Shown here: in pieces, positions 18,067 through 27,541 of the stretch
Position numbering within the stretch: the stretch's first letter is position 1
Layout: each line of letters starts with the position of its first letter
Source of the DNA: Methanobacteriaceae archaeon
GTDB taxonomy: Archaea > Methanobacteriota > Methanobacteria > Methanobacteriales > Methanobacteriaceae
NCBI GenBank assembly: GCA_030656015.1
Contig: JAUSNX010000004.1
Span: forward strand, 62,001 to 126,000
Direction of reading: 5' to 3'
Length of the DNA stretch: 64,000 bases
Notes under the pieces: model-generated
Databases searched by the model: none
What the model was told of the DNA's origin: nothing
Seen by the model: only the letters and a program-made list of their open reading frames with translations
Program-made: the position numbers and the translations under genes

Positions 18067-18185
18067 ATATTTATAAATGCACTCAAGACAATTGAAAAAT
18101 AATAACCTATTTAAATTAACTTTTTAATAATATAGATTCATTATATTCAATTTTATGAGTAATTAGGACAAAAATCAGCTAATAA

Positions 18186-18533
<348 letters not shown>

Positions 18534-18833
18534 TAGTTTCTTCTAATTTTATTTTTTTTTTATTTTAAATAATATTTTTAAATTGATTTTTATAAGAATA
18601 TAATTCTAAACATTTTCCAATTTTTTTTTAAATAAATTAATTATAGTAAAGATAATTTTTTAAATAATATTAAAATACCATATTTAATCATGTTTTTTCA
18701 TTTAAAATGATTAATTTTTCATTATTGGAGTAATTTTTCTCATATAAAGTAACATATTTTCTATTTTTTCTGAACAAAAAAAGGCTCAGATTCGAAACAT
18801 TTATATACTAATATTCACTACATCTAATATGTC

Positions 18834-18847
18834 GGAAGATGGCTTCC
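18834..18847. promoter_or_regulatory. NrpR-type operator of amtB2-glnK2
   Basis: GGAA-GATGGC-TTCC inside the longer palindrome CGGAA-N6-TTCCG. The TATA box TTTATATA (18800-18807) lies about 30 bp upstream, so the operator covers the start site as at amtB1. Confidence 0.8.
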
Positions 18848-18882
18848 GATTTCCGAAAGGATCATATTTAGTCCCATATACC

Positions 18883-18904
18883 ATCATGGTATAAAGACCA
18901 TGAT
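18883..18904 (+). other. Stem-loop in amtB2 leader
   Basis: ATCATGGT-ATAAAG-ACCATGAT, a perfect 8-bp stem with a 6-nt loop, in the predicted 5' leader just past the NrpR operator. A weaker 6-bp stem (TCAGTG...CACTGA) follows at about 18918-18940. Role unknown. Confidence 0.5.
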
Positions 18905-19030
18905 CCCGGAAATAATCTCAGTGGATATTAATTTCACTGAAATAAGTCTTATAGATTAGATATATAAATAAATAATAGAAATAAACATTCAAATTCTAAT
19001 TTATAGCAAAATTAAATAAAATCGATTATT

Positions 19031-19059
19031 AAAATTTGCATTTTAGTTGCAAATTTTTT
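19031..19059 (+). promoter_or_regulatory. Terminator-like hairpin before amtB2 ribosome site
   Basis: AAAATTTGCA-TTTTAGT-TGCAAATTTT, a perfect 10-bp inverted repeat running into a T-run, 14 bp before the GGAGG of amtB2. In this position it could act as an attenuator or an RNA-processing site. A shorter copy of the same core (TTTGCA-N6-TGCAAA) sits directly before the PII-fusion gene at 20940. Confidence 0.45.
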
Positions 19060-19082
19060 AATAAAAAAATGGAGGAAATGTT

Positions 19083-20309
19083 ATGGATCCTGTTCTTAAC
19101 TCTGGTGATACAGCGTGGATGCTTATATCCACAGCCCTGGTAATGCTCATGACCATCCCTGGTGTGGCATTATTCTATGGCGGGCTAACTAAAAAAGAAA
19201 ATGTATTAAATACAATGTTTTTATCTCTCATCGCATTTGCCATAACAAGTATAATCTGGGTACTCTATGGGTACCAGTTTGCATTTGGTGCAGATACTTT
19301 GATGGGATTAATTGGAAATCCGACTAATTTGATGATGAATGGAATTGGTGTAGACCAATTGGCAACACTAGCCCCAACTATACCTGAATTTGTCTATATT
19401 GCTTTCCAGATGACTTTCGCCGCTATAACCGTGGCTTTGATTTCTGGAGCAGTAGTAGAGAGAATGAAATTCTCTTCCTGGATGGTATTTATTGTGGCCT
19501 GGGTCTCCCTAGTATACGTTCCTATTGCCCACATGGTATGGGGTGGAGGAATTTTATTCAACCTGGGTGCTCTTGACTTTGCAGGCGGTACCGTTGTACA
19601 CATAAACTCAGGTATAGCTGCCTTAGCCCTGATTCTACTACTAGGTAAAAGAAAAGATACCAGATTACTACCACATAACCTAGGATACTCTGTAATTGGA
19701 GCAGCCCTCCTATGGTTTGGATGGTTTGGATTTAACGCTGGATCTGCCCTTACTGCTGGAGGGTTGGCTGGATCTGCATTCCTGGCAACAAACACTGCTG
19801 CTGCTGCGGGTATGATATCTTGGGTAATTATTGACTACATTAAAACAGGAAAACCAACCATGCTAGGTGCCATATCTGGTGCCATTGCTGGTTTAGTAGC
19901 AATTACTCCGGCAGCCGGATTTGTAACCATACAAGCCGCCATTATAATAGGTTTTGTCACCTCATTTATCTCCTACGCCGCAATATCCTACCTAAAACCG
20001 AAATTAGGATACGACGATGCACTGGATGTATTTGGAATACACGGAATGTCTGGGCTATGGGGATCAATAGCTGTGGGTCTTTTCGCAGCACCGTTTATAA
20101 ACTCCCTGGGAACTGGATTATTCTATGGAAATCCTGAACAACTTTGGATCCAACTAATAGCAGTTTTCGTAGTAATTATTTACTCATTTGTAGTAACCCT
20201 AATCATCGGATTAGCCATTAAATACACAATGGGACTACGAGTAGAAGAAAGAGATGAAATCGAAGGTCTGGACACTAATCTCCACGAAGAGTCAGGTTAC
20301 AGAATCTAA
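19083..20309 (+). CDS. amtB: Ammonium transporter AmtB (copy 2)
   Basis: 408 residues, closely similar to copy 1 over its whole length: '[20 protein letters not shown]', '[23 protein letters not shown]', '[12 protein letters not shown]', pore histidines in 'VVHINSG' and '[10 protein letters not shown]'. The start is the ATG 7 nt after GGAGG. The last residues ('[13 protein letters not shown]') match copy 1 ('[12 protein letters not shown]'), a cytoplasmic tail that contacts GlnK. It has its own NrpR operator and a leader of about 250 nt with several hairpins, unlike copy 1. glnK2 starts 15 bp after the stop, so copy 2 is a tight operon. Confidence 0.97.
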   Translation: MDPVLNSGDTAWMLISTALVMLMTIPGVALFYGGLTKKENVLNTMFLSLIAFAITSIIWVLYGYQFAFGADTLMGLIGNPTNLMMNGIGVDQLATLAPTIPEFVYIAFQMTFAAITVALISGAVVERMKFSSWMVFIVAWVSLVYVPIAHMVWGGGILFNLGALDFAGGTVVHINSGIAALALILLLGKRKDTRLLPHNLGYSVIGAALLWFGWFGFNAGSALTAGGLAGSAFLATNTAAAAGMISWVIIDYIKTGKPTMLGAISGAIAGLVAITPAAGFVTIQAAIIIGFVTSFISYAAISYLKPKLGYDDALDVFGIHGMSGLWGSIAVGLFAAPFINSLGTGLFYGNPEQLWIQLIAVFVVIIYSFVVTLIIGLAIKYTMGLRVEERDEIEGLDTNLHEESGYRI

Positions 20310-20312
20310 TAA

Positions 20313-20663
<351 letters not shown>

Positions 20664-20668
20664 TTGGA

Positions 20669-20704
20669 AATAAGGTCTAATGACCTTATTCATTTTATTT
20701 TTTT
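20669..20704 (+). terminator. Hairpin plus T-tract after glnK2
   Basis: AATAAGGTC-TAAT-GACCTTATT is a perfect 9-bp stem, followed by a T-rich tract (20693-20704). It starts 6 bp after the glnK2 stop. Confidence 0.75.
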
Positions 20705-20939
20705 AAAATTGTTTATAAAAAACTTAAAGTAAATTAAAAAGATTGGGGAATCTATTTTTTTTAAATTTATTAAATCTGATTTTTAATAGTAATTTTACCT
20801 ATTAATTTCATTCATTTATTCTAAAAATAATAAACAATTTATATTTATTCTCTAAATCTGAATTAAATTATTTTAATGGATTATTTTTGATTTTAGAAAT
20901 ATTAAAGAAAATATTAAGAAATTTGCAGTAGGTTGCAAA

Positions 20940-21866
20940 ATGATACCTAAAAAAATTCTTGTATTGAAAAATGAAGGAAGTCTTGAAATTGATAGCCACG
21001 ATTGGCTGGATATGGAAATTTTAAATTATAATCAAATTAGTATTGACGGGACAAAGACTTGTCTTCTAAAGGAACCATCTAATGACAATTTTTATTCGAT
21101 TAATGAAAAAATAGCTCAAATTGATGGCCTAATGATTTTTGCAGAAAAATCCCGGTATCAGTGCATAATAAACCTTGAAAAAACATTGATTGAAGAAGAA
21201 ATACCCTATGTCATATTGTCAGAAAATGAATTAGAAACTCTAAATTCTAAAAACTATTTCATCTTAATAGAAGGCCAGCATTTTCAAGCAATTATTACGG
21301 CCTTGAATAGAATATCTTCTTTAATAAAAGAAGTTAATGATGGTGAAATAGGGGAAATAAAAGAAGAAAAAGAACTTAATGAAGAAAATAATATATTGAA
21401 TAAAGAATCTGATAAAAAAGAATTCACCGATGATTTAAATAGTAAAGCAGAGCCCTATCCTCATTTTGAGAAACGAAAGTTTGAAATCAGAAATTTTAAT
21501 AAACAAATTGAAATGCAGCAGGAAGAATCCTTAAAAAAGGTCAGATTCACCCTGCACCCCATTATGCTAGATTCAGTTAAATCATCATTAAAAAAATTGG
21601 GATTCTCTAATATTACTATAACTGATATAAAGCACTATGATTCAGAAAAACACACCCATGAAATTTATCGGGCCAGTAACTATGAAATGAAGGCCAGAAA
21701 ATGGCATGAAATAATGATTGTGCTGAGAAAAAACGAGGTAGATTTCATAGTAAATATGCTTAAAAAGCTAAAAAATGAGGACATTGGTGATGAAGTTATA
21801 ATATCATCCTCTGATAATGCAATACGCATTAGTAGTGAAGAGAGAGGATCAGAAGCTTTAGATTAA
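20940..21866 (+). CDS. Fusion of unknown N-terminal domain to a divergent PII-like domain
   Basis: 308 residues. Residues about 198-308 align by eye over the full length of GlnK ('VRFTLHPIMLDSVKSSLKKLGFSNITITDIK', T-loop-sized insert, 'NEDIGDEVIISSSDNAIRISSEERGSEAL'). However, the G-R-G-R-Q, R-G-x-x-Y and G-D-G-K-I-F nucleotide-binding motifs are lost. Residues 1-135 form an alpha/beta domain that I do not recognise; residues 136-195 are a charged linker. The gene directly follows the second amtB-glnK pair but has no NrpR operator. It may be a decoy or adaptor that mixes with GlnK trimers, or a sensor of another ligand. The start ATG sits in the TTTGCA/TGCAAA repeat with only a weak AGGT site. 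Confidence 0.7.
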   Translation: MIPKKILVLKNEGSLEIDSHDWLDMEILNYNQISIDGTKTCLLKEPSNDNFYSINEKIAQIDGLMIFAEKSRYQCIINLEKTLIEEEIPYVILSENELETLNSKNYFILIEGQHFQAIITALNRISSLIKEVNDGEIGEIKEEKELNEENNILNKESDKKEFTDDLNSKAEPYPHFEKRKFEIRNFNKQIEMQQEESLKKVRFTLHPIMLDSVKSSLKKLGFSNITITDIKHYDSEKHTHEIYRASNYEMKARKWHEIMIVLRKNEVDFIVNMLKKLKNEDIGDEVIISSSDNAIRISSEERGSEALD

Positions 21867-22159
21867 TATTTTAATTAATAATTTTTATTTTTTAGGTTAT
21901 ACAACTTTCATTTCTAATTTTTTTTTAATAATAAATTAATTTTTAAATAAATTTTTTTAGTTATTTCTTTTTTGTGAATAATTTTTATTTTCTTATTTTC
22001 TAATTAGTTATCTTATTTTTTAAAAAAAATATATCTTAAATTAGCTACTTAAATTAGTAATCCATCAACAAAAGACTTTATTTGAATTTAAAATTAATTT
22101 AAAAGAAAAAATGAAAAATAAATGAAATAAAAAAAGAATTTAAAATTAAATAGAATTAA

Positions 22160-23041
22160 TTAAATTCCCCTATCTTGCATACGGTCCGCATCAGCTATTT
22201 CACTGATTTCCAGACCATGCATAGCTTTTCCAAGTCCCCTTGAAACATCAGCTAAAACTTCAGGTTCATCGTAATGAGCAGTTGCTTCTACTATAGCTCG
22301 GGCGAATTGTTCAGGATCATCTGATTTAAATATTCCAGATCCAACAAATACACCGTCGGCACCGAGTTGCATCATTAAAGCAGCATCAGCAGGAGTAGCA
22401 ACTCCACCAGCAGCAAAGTTAACAACTGGAAGTTGGCCTAATTTAGCAGTTTCTTTAACCAAAGATAGTGGAGATTCAATTTCCCTGGCAAAGGTCCAGA
22501 GTTCCTCTTCCTCTTTATTTTGGATTTCCCTAATTTGGCCCATAATAATTCTCATGTGGTGGACCGCTTCTACAATATTACCAGTTCCAGGTTCACCTTT
22601 GGTACGAATCATAGCTGCACCTTCGTCAATTCTCCTTAAAGCTTCCCCAAGATTTCTGGCTCCGCATACAAAAGGTATGGTGAATTGTTTTTTATCAATG
22701 TGGAACATTTCATCAGCAGGAGTTAAAACTTCACTCTCATCAATCATATCTACTCCCAGAGACTGCAAAATTTGAGCCTCTGCAAGATGGCCTATTCTAG
22801 CTTTGGCCATTACTGGAATAGATACTGCATCAATAATTTCCTGTACTTTAGTTGGATCTGCCATCCGAGCCACTCCACCGTCAGCTCTAATGTCTGAAGG
22901 GACCTTTTCTAAGGCCATGACTGAAACAGCACCTGCATCTTCAGCAACAGCTGCTTGTTCTGCATTTACAACATCCATTATAACTCCGCCCTTGGTCATT
23001 TTGGCAAAGCCCTTTTTTAAAACTTCTGTACCATGTAACAT
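22160..23041 (-). CDS. pdxS: Pyridoxal 5'-phosphate synthase lyase subunit PdxS
   Basis: 293 residues, full-length. '[35 protein letters not shown]' carries the Schiff-base lysine; '[11 protein letters not shown]', '[20 protein letters not shown]' and '[32 protein letters not shown]' are the (beta/alpha)8 phosphate sites. It makes PLP from ribose 5-phosphate, glyceraldehyde 3-phosphate and ammonia supplied by PdxT. No pdxT lies in the window. GGAGG precedes the ATG, and a TATA-like TTATATAAATT lies at about 23107-23117. Confidence 0.97.
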   Translation of the reverse strand: MLHGTEVLKKGFAKMTKGGVIMDVVNAEQAAVAEDAGAVSVMALEKVPSDIRADGGVARMADPTKVQEIIDAVSIPVMAKARIGHLAEAQILQSLGVDMIDESEVLTPADEMFHIDKKQFTIPFVCGARNLGEALRRIDEGAAMIRTKGEPGTGNIVEAVHHMRIIMGQIREIQNKEEEELWTFAREIESPLSLVKETAKLGQLPVVNFAAGGVATPADAALMMQLGADGVFVGSGIFKSDDPEQFARAIVEATAHYDEPEVLADVSRGLGKAMHGLEISEIADADRMQDRGI

Positions 23042-23373
23042 AAATTTTCCTCCATTATTATAAGTTTAGCGTGATTCCTACCTGTTAAATTTGTATTGAT
23101 TACGCAAAAATTTATATAATTGATGGTTAAAATTAGTAATCAACATAAACAGTTTGATTTTAGGATAATAAATACTTTTTATTGAAATTTCTAAAAGAAA
23201 TCTAAGAAAAAAAGATTTGAAATTTAAATAACCATTCCTGAAAATCATTTCAAAAATCCATACAAAAAATCAATATAACCAATTTAAAATATTTTATATT
23301 AAAAAATAAATTATAAAAATTAAAAATCAATATAGAACTTAATATTATACATTATCAAAATAAAAGTGATAAT
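23042..23373. other. Divergent promoter region of pdxS and a small membrane gene
   Basis: 332 bp, AT-rich. The pdxS TATA element lies at about 23107-23117 on the minus strand. No repeat, RNA or further open frame was found. Confidence 0.5.
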
Positions 23374-23559
23374 ATGGCATTTACTGGAACTTTAATATAC
23401 TCACACATTCTTCCTGGAATTCTAGCAGTTATAGGAATTTTTCTTATTTGTAATGGAATTATGGATCGTAAAAATAATTATACAATAATAGGAATAGCTC
23501 TATTTTTCTTAGCAGGATTATTACCATTTTTAATTTTACCATTCATGCTAGGAACATAA
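23374..23559 (+). CDS. Small membrane protein (61 aa), unknown
   Basis: 61 residues forming two hydrophobic helices ('HILPGILAVIGIFLICNGIM' and 'IIGIALFFLAGLLPFLILPFML') joined by a short charged loop (DRKNNY). AGTGATAAT precedes the ATG. No family recognised. It stands alone on the + strand between leftward genes. Confidence 0.6.
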   Translation: MAFTGTLIYSHILPGILAVIGIFLICNGIMDRKNNYTIIGIALFFLAGLLPFLILPFMLGT

Positions 23560-23708
23560 CTTAAATAGCATTCTAACCATTAATATTTCATTTTTAGATA
23601 TTTAATAGATTAGTATATATTTTATTTTTTTCTAATATTTTAGATATATCTTACAATCTTTTTTTTATAAATTAAAAATACAAATTTAAAAATAAAATTC
23701 AAATATAT

Positions 23709-24608
23709 TTAATCAATCTTCAATCTCTTTTCTATATACTGCCAATTTTTATCAAACCCATTTGAACTTTCCAGTTTTATGGTGGCCACCATGGAAGCGA
23801 ACTTTCCACAATCTTGAGGGTCATTACTCATTATCTTCCGGGAAATGTAAGCAGCCATGTAGGTATCACCAAGACCTGTTGGATCATTCAATTTAGTGGG
23901 AGCATAGGGCATTATTTTGAACGCAGTTCTTTTTTCACAGGAATATATAATGGATCCTCTATTCCCACAGGTGATAATTACTTCTTGAGGACCATTTAGT
24001 GATAATTTTCGAGCAATTTCAGAAAGGTTGTCATCTGGATTTCCCACAACTCGGGCCTCTTTTTCATCTAAAAATAGAATATCAACCAGGTTTAATAATT
24101 TTTTAATTTCACTTAAAGGTTCCAGGGATATGTCACACCCATCAAATTGTCTTAAATATCCCTGAAATCCCAAATATATGGGAATATTTTTTTTACTTAA
24201 TTCTAAAACTGTTTCCAATGGAATATCTGATGGTAAAAGAGGGCCTAATAAAATCCCATTGCATTTGCCCCCCATTTTAGAAAATATATTGGAAATATCT
24301 TCCTTAGTAATTGGAATTCTTGGAGCATTGGATCTCTGGAATCTATGATTAGGGTTTTCATCATAGTAATTATTCTCAAATTTTACCGTATCCTTTTTAA
24401 AGATAGGTAAAATACTGTTTTTATCAGGAAAACGGTTCAAAATATCTTTATCTTCAACTGCCAAAGTAACAGCAGCTTTATAATTCAATCCCAGGCCATT
24501 AAAGACTTTTGATTGGTAATAAACTGCTCCCCCTACAGAATGAGTTTTTTGATTTCGTCGGATGATAGTATCCTTGCTAACCGGGCCTAAAAGTAGAAAT
24601 TCTCCCAT
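23709..24608 (-). CDS. PfkB-family carbohydrate/nucleoside kinase
   Basis: 299 residues. N-terminal 'GPVSKDTIIRR...SVGGAVYYQSKVFNGLG' and the C-terminal anion-hole motif 'LNDPTGLGDTYMAAYI' (the usual G-A-G-D is G-L-G-D, with the catalytic Asp kept) place it in the ribokinase/PfkB superfamily. The sugar or nucleoside substrate is not evident. It lies 53 bp downstream of a HisA-like gene in the same direction, so the two may act on related phosphoribosyl or pentose intermediates. Confidence 0.8.
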   Translation of the reverse strand: MGEFLLLGPVSKDTIIRRNQKTHSVGGAVYYQSKVFNGLGLNYKAAVTLAVEDKDILNRFPDKNSILPIFKKDTVKFENNYYDENPNHRFQRSNAPRIPITKEDISNIFSKMGGKCNGILLGPLLPSDIPLETVLELSKKNIPIYLGFQGYLRQFDGCDISLEPLSEIKKLLNLVDILFLDEKEARVVGNPDDNLSEIARKLSLNGPQEVIITCGNRGSIIYSCEKRTAFKIMPYAPTKLNDPTGLGDTYMAAYISRKIMSNDPQDCGKFASMVATIKLESSNGFDKNWQYIEKRLKID

Positions 24609-24661
24609 TTTATCACTTAATTTTTAATATTAAATTATATTAATCTATAAACACATAATAC

Positions 24662-25351
24662 CTACAGTTTCAAAGGAATATCTCCTTTGTGGAGTGCTGA
24701 TCCAACCAATACTTTATTTAGTCCTTTTTCATTCAATGATTTAATCTCAGAGGGTATAATTCCACCACCTAAAATTAAAGAATCTTTAAATTCTGAAAAT
24801 TCATCAATCAAATTCTTATTAAAACCATTAAAAGTTCCCACTTGAGAAATATCAAGTAATATTATTTGAGAAGGATTTAAATCAATTAAAAATTCTTTAA
24901 AGTCATTTAAAGAAATATCCATTTCTTTAGCCAGAATCTGGTCATTTTTTATATCCACACTGACCACTATTCTATCTTTAGGAAATTTTTCAAATATTTT
25001 CGAAAGTTCCCCCAGACTTTTCAGGGTTTCTGTGGCCACAATTATTTTATCAGCAAATTCAAGGGCAAATTCAAAGCTTTTTAAGTCTTTAACTCCCCAA
25101 TCCATCATTACCGGCAATATATGATTAATTTTTCTTATCAATTCCAGATTTGATCCTTTTTTTTCAATGGCATCTAAATCTGCAATGTAAATTTGATGAG
25201 CCCCTTGTCTTTTAAGGCTGCTTGCAATTTGCACTGGATCTGGATAAGAAGAGTAAACCGTTTTTAATGGTTGATAAGTTTCTCTATGGCCTGATTTTCC
25301 AGAGACTGCCATTCCAGACATTAAGTCCAGTACAGGTATAATTTCCATCAT
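24662..25351 (-). CDS. HisA/HisF-like (beta/alpha)8 protein
   Basis: 229 residues. 'MEIIPVLDLMSGMAVSGKSGHRETYQP' begins like HisA (I-P-x-D-L-x-x-G). 'IYIADLDAI', 'DWGVKDLKSF', 'VVSVDIKND', 'ILLDISQVGTFNG' and 'LILGGGIIPSEI..LNEKGLNKVLVGSALHKG' follow the strand/phosphate-loop order of the family. It is shorter than HisA and lacks parts of the catalytic loops, matching the HisA-like proteins found in methanogens outside the his operon. Function unknown; a role in cofactor synthesis is possible. Confidence 0.75.
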   Translation of the reverse strand: MMEIIPVLDLMSGMAVSGKSGHRETYQPLKTVYSSYPDPVQIASSLKRQGAHQIYIADLDAIEKKGSNLELIRKINHILPVMMDWGVKDLKSFEFALEFADKIIVATETLKSLGELSKIFEKFPKDRIVVSVDIKNDQILAKEMDISLNDFKEFLIDLNPSQIILLDISQVGTFNGFNKNLIDEFSEFKDSLILGGGIIPSEIKSLNEKGLNKVLVGSALHKGDIPLKL

Positions 25352-25584
25352 ATCTTTAAAGTTAGATTTTTATATTTATTAAAATAATTGATTTGAATAT
25401 ATTGAATCTAAGAATTAGTAAAAAAAAATTAAATATACAATTTTAATCTTCAAAATAGAACTATATTTAAGGGGGAGGGGTTTGTTAACCCCAATCTAAT
25501 TAAGTTAAATAAACTATATAAAGTTAATTACTTTTTTAAAAAAAGTATTACTTAAAAGTAAATAAAAAAAATAATTAGTTTATG

Positions 25585-25929
25585 TCATCCACCACCTTGA
25601 ACCATAATGAGTTTGCCTGTTTTAGGATCTTTATATACTTGGCCCATTTCCACATATCCCTGGCCAGATCCAGAAGATGTTTGAGGAGTATTATTCAGCT
25701 CATCACCTTGATTGAGTTCTACTGCTTTTTTCATTGCTTCCATGGTTTCCTGACGCTCTTGAGGAGTCATGTCAGAGAAAACTACATTCTGCATGTTCCA
25801 AGACATTACCAAAAAGATCAAAAATCCAACGGCCAGTACCAGCATGGCATCAACCAGATTGGCGGATCCTGCTGTGGGATCTTCTTCACCTTGACTAGAA
25901 AGCATTCGCCGTCTGTGTTTTCGCACCAT
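25585..25929 (-). CDS. DUF2149 membrane protein, ExbD-like partner of the proton channel
   Basis: 114 residues: basic cytoplasmic N-terminus (residues 1-12, RKHRRR), one membrane helix with a buried aspartate ('[19 protein letters not shown]'), and an external domain of about 65 residues ending in a glycine-rich tail. The D at the start of the helix is placed as in ExbD/TolR ('P-L-V-D-V-x-L-V-L'), where it carries the proton. The gene overlaps the ExbB-like gene by 35 bp, with GGAGGTT before its ATG. I recall DUF2149 proteins beside ExbB-like and CobN-like genes in methanogens; the ExbD equivalence is inference. Confidence 0.75.
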   Translation of the reverse strand: MVRKHRRRMLSSQGEEDPTAGSANLVDAMLVLAVGFLIFLVMSWNMQNVVFSDMTPQERQETMEAMKKAVELNQGDELNNTPQTSSGSGQGYVEMGQVYKDPKTGKLIMVQGGG

Positions 25930-26566
25930 GTTTCATAACCTCCAGAACTGAATCCACTAATGTATCAAGGTTAGATATGTATTCTTCGTACCATCGTCTT
26001 CGAACTTTAGAAACAACATAAGCAATACCTCCAGCAGCCAAACCCACTACTGTAGTATCAAATGCTATAATAATAGCCTGGGCCAGAGTATTTATATCAC
26101 CCGATCCCAATGCAGCGAGTCCAGGACCCATAGGAATTAAAGTACCCATTAATCCCAGAGTAGGTCCTAAACGAGTTACAATATCTGTTTTTTCTATTCC
26201 TTTCATTGCTTTTATTTCTTCATTTTCCACCAGTTTACGGGCCAGTGCCTCACGTGAAGCATCAGGCATATCTTGTGTATTAGCCAAATCAATTAAAATA
26301 TTTTTTTGGCCTTGTGGAATACCACTTTTCTCCACTACAGCCATAATCTGTTCAGAAGTAGGTGGATGAGAAATCTGCTTAATAATATCTTCTATTTCTT
26401 TAGGAGTAGTCTTAATTCGGCTGGAATATTCTGAAATCATCCCACCAAAAGAAATTATAGCATAAGCCATAAAAGCCAAAAGACCTACAATAACTGGTAT
26501 TAAAAGACTAAGAGAAATTACATGTAAAATACTACCTAACATTTCACTGCCAGGGACTGCAACCAT
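25895..26566 (-). CDS. MotA/TolQ/ExbB-family proton channel
   Basis: 223 residues with three membrane helices (about 10-40, 128-155 and 160-190). The family signature is '[59 protein letters not shown]' (residues about 138-195): a G-L-x-G-T-x-I-x-M turn and the pore helix with T-T-V-x-G. TolQ/ExbB proteins use the proton gradient to drive conformational change in a partner. Pseudomurein archaea have no outer membrane, so the usual TonB targets are absent and the partner must be something else, here probably the surface CobN-like proteins. GAGGTG lies 5 nt before the ATG. Confidence 0.9.
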   Translation of the reverse strand: MVAVPGSEMLGSILHVISLSLLIPVIVGLLAFMAYAIISFGGMISEYSSRIKTTPKEIEDIIKQISHPPTSEQIMAVVEKSGIPQGQKNILIDLANTQDMPDASREALARKLVENEEIKAMKGIEKTDIVTRLGPTLGLMGTLIPMGPGLAALGSGDINTLAQAIIIAFDTTVVGLAAGGIAYVVSKVRRRWYEEYISNLDTLVDSVLEVMKHGAKTQTANAF

Positions 26567-26661
26567 TAAATCACCTCATATTATCATGATAATTGATATT
26601 TAAAAAAAAATTGAATTTATATCATTAGATTCAATTTTATTATCTATTTTTCATCTATTTA

Positions 26662-27369
26662 TCAATTTAAAGTACTTCTTTTTTTATTTAAGAATATTCC
26701 AAGAACCAATAACCCTAATGAACCTAACAGAGCCAGTACCAAAGTAGTAATGGATGGTATGTCCAAAGGAGTCATTTTTGAACTTAAAACTGAATTTATA
26801 TTAGGGAGTACTATAGCAGACACCATAAAATAAAGGCCTGCAAATAGCATAAAATTTCCTAAAAGAACAGGGTAAGGTTTTTTCACAAATTTAACAATTG
26901 CACCTGAACTTAAGTAAAATATCGTTATCAATATCATTAAAAACAATGCAGAATATTGACCAATAGTGGCTGCAGAAAGACCAATTAATGGAGAAACCAT
27001 TACAATAACCGCAATAACTGCTCCAAAACAGCAAGGGCATGGTGCTACCATAGCCATACATGTCGCTTTAGCAGTATTCTTTTGATTCTGTTTCCATTCA
27101 CGAATAGTGTGAAATCCAGCATACATTATAACAACCGCCATAATTATGGTGATAACAGACGCATACTGCGTAAAAAAGCCTTGTACCAATGACATGTAGG
27201 CACTGGCCAGCGTAGTGATTGCTAGTATTCCTAATCCATATCCGATAATAATTAATGCCGCCGTCTTTTTATTAAGGCCTGCAAATCCCATAGCCAGACC
27301 AATCTTTATTCCAAATACCAGTAATACTGATAATACTCCCATTTGCCATAATAAACTCACAATATCCAT
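26662..27369 (-). CDS. DUF2162-type polytopic membrane protein (putative transporter)
   Basis: 235 residues with about seven helices. The centre has a cysteine motif C-M-A-M-V-A-P-C-P-C-C-F-G (residues about 103-115) at the head of a helix. A repeated G-rich pattern ('VFGIKIGLAMGFAGL', 'VIMYAGFHTIREW') recalls the LysE/CcdA/HupE kind of small transporter. The four cysteines could bind metal or transfer electrons. It lies between cobN1 and exbB in one direction, with AAGGTG 5 nt from its ATG. Its substrate is unknown; the neighbours suggest metal or tetrapyrrole. Confidence 0.7.
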   Translation of the reverse strand: MDIVSLLWQMGVLSVLLVFGIKIGLAMGFAGLNKKTAALIIIGYGLGILAITTLASAYMSLVQGFFTQYASVITIIMAVVIMYAGFHTIREWKQNQKNTAKATCMAMVAPCPCCFGAVIAVIVMVSPLIGLSAATIGQYSALFLMILITIFYLSSGAIVKFVKKPYPVLLGNFMLFAGLYFMVSAIVLPNINSVLSSKMTPLDIPSITTLVLALLGSLGLLVLGIFLNKKRSTLN

Positions 27370-27541
27370 ACTTTCACCTTGATAAAAACTGATATATAAT
27401 ACTTCCTATATAAAACGTATTATTACTTTTCTACCTTATTTTGCCTTTTTAGTAATAACAAATCATGATTAATACTTATTTTTGAAATCGAATCTGTTTT
27501 TATTACTTCACTAAAAAAAAAAGAAAAAGGAAAATGGGTTT

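Noticed and set aside
25440-25500. Possible terminator or RNA near GGGGGAGGGG
   Set aside because: A G-rich run without a pairing arm or T-tract in a fitting direction; the only partner, AACCCC, is too short to support a call.
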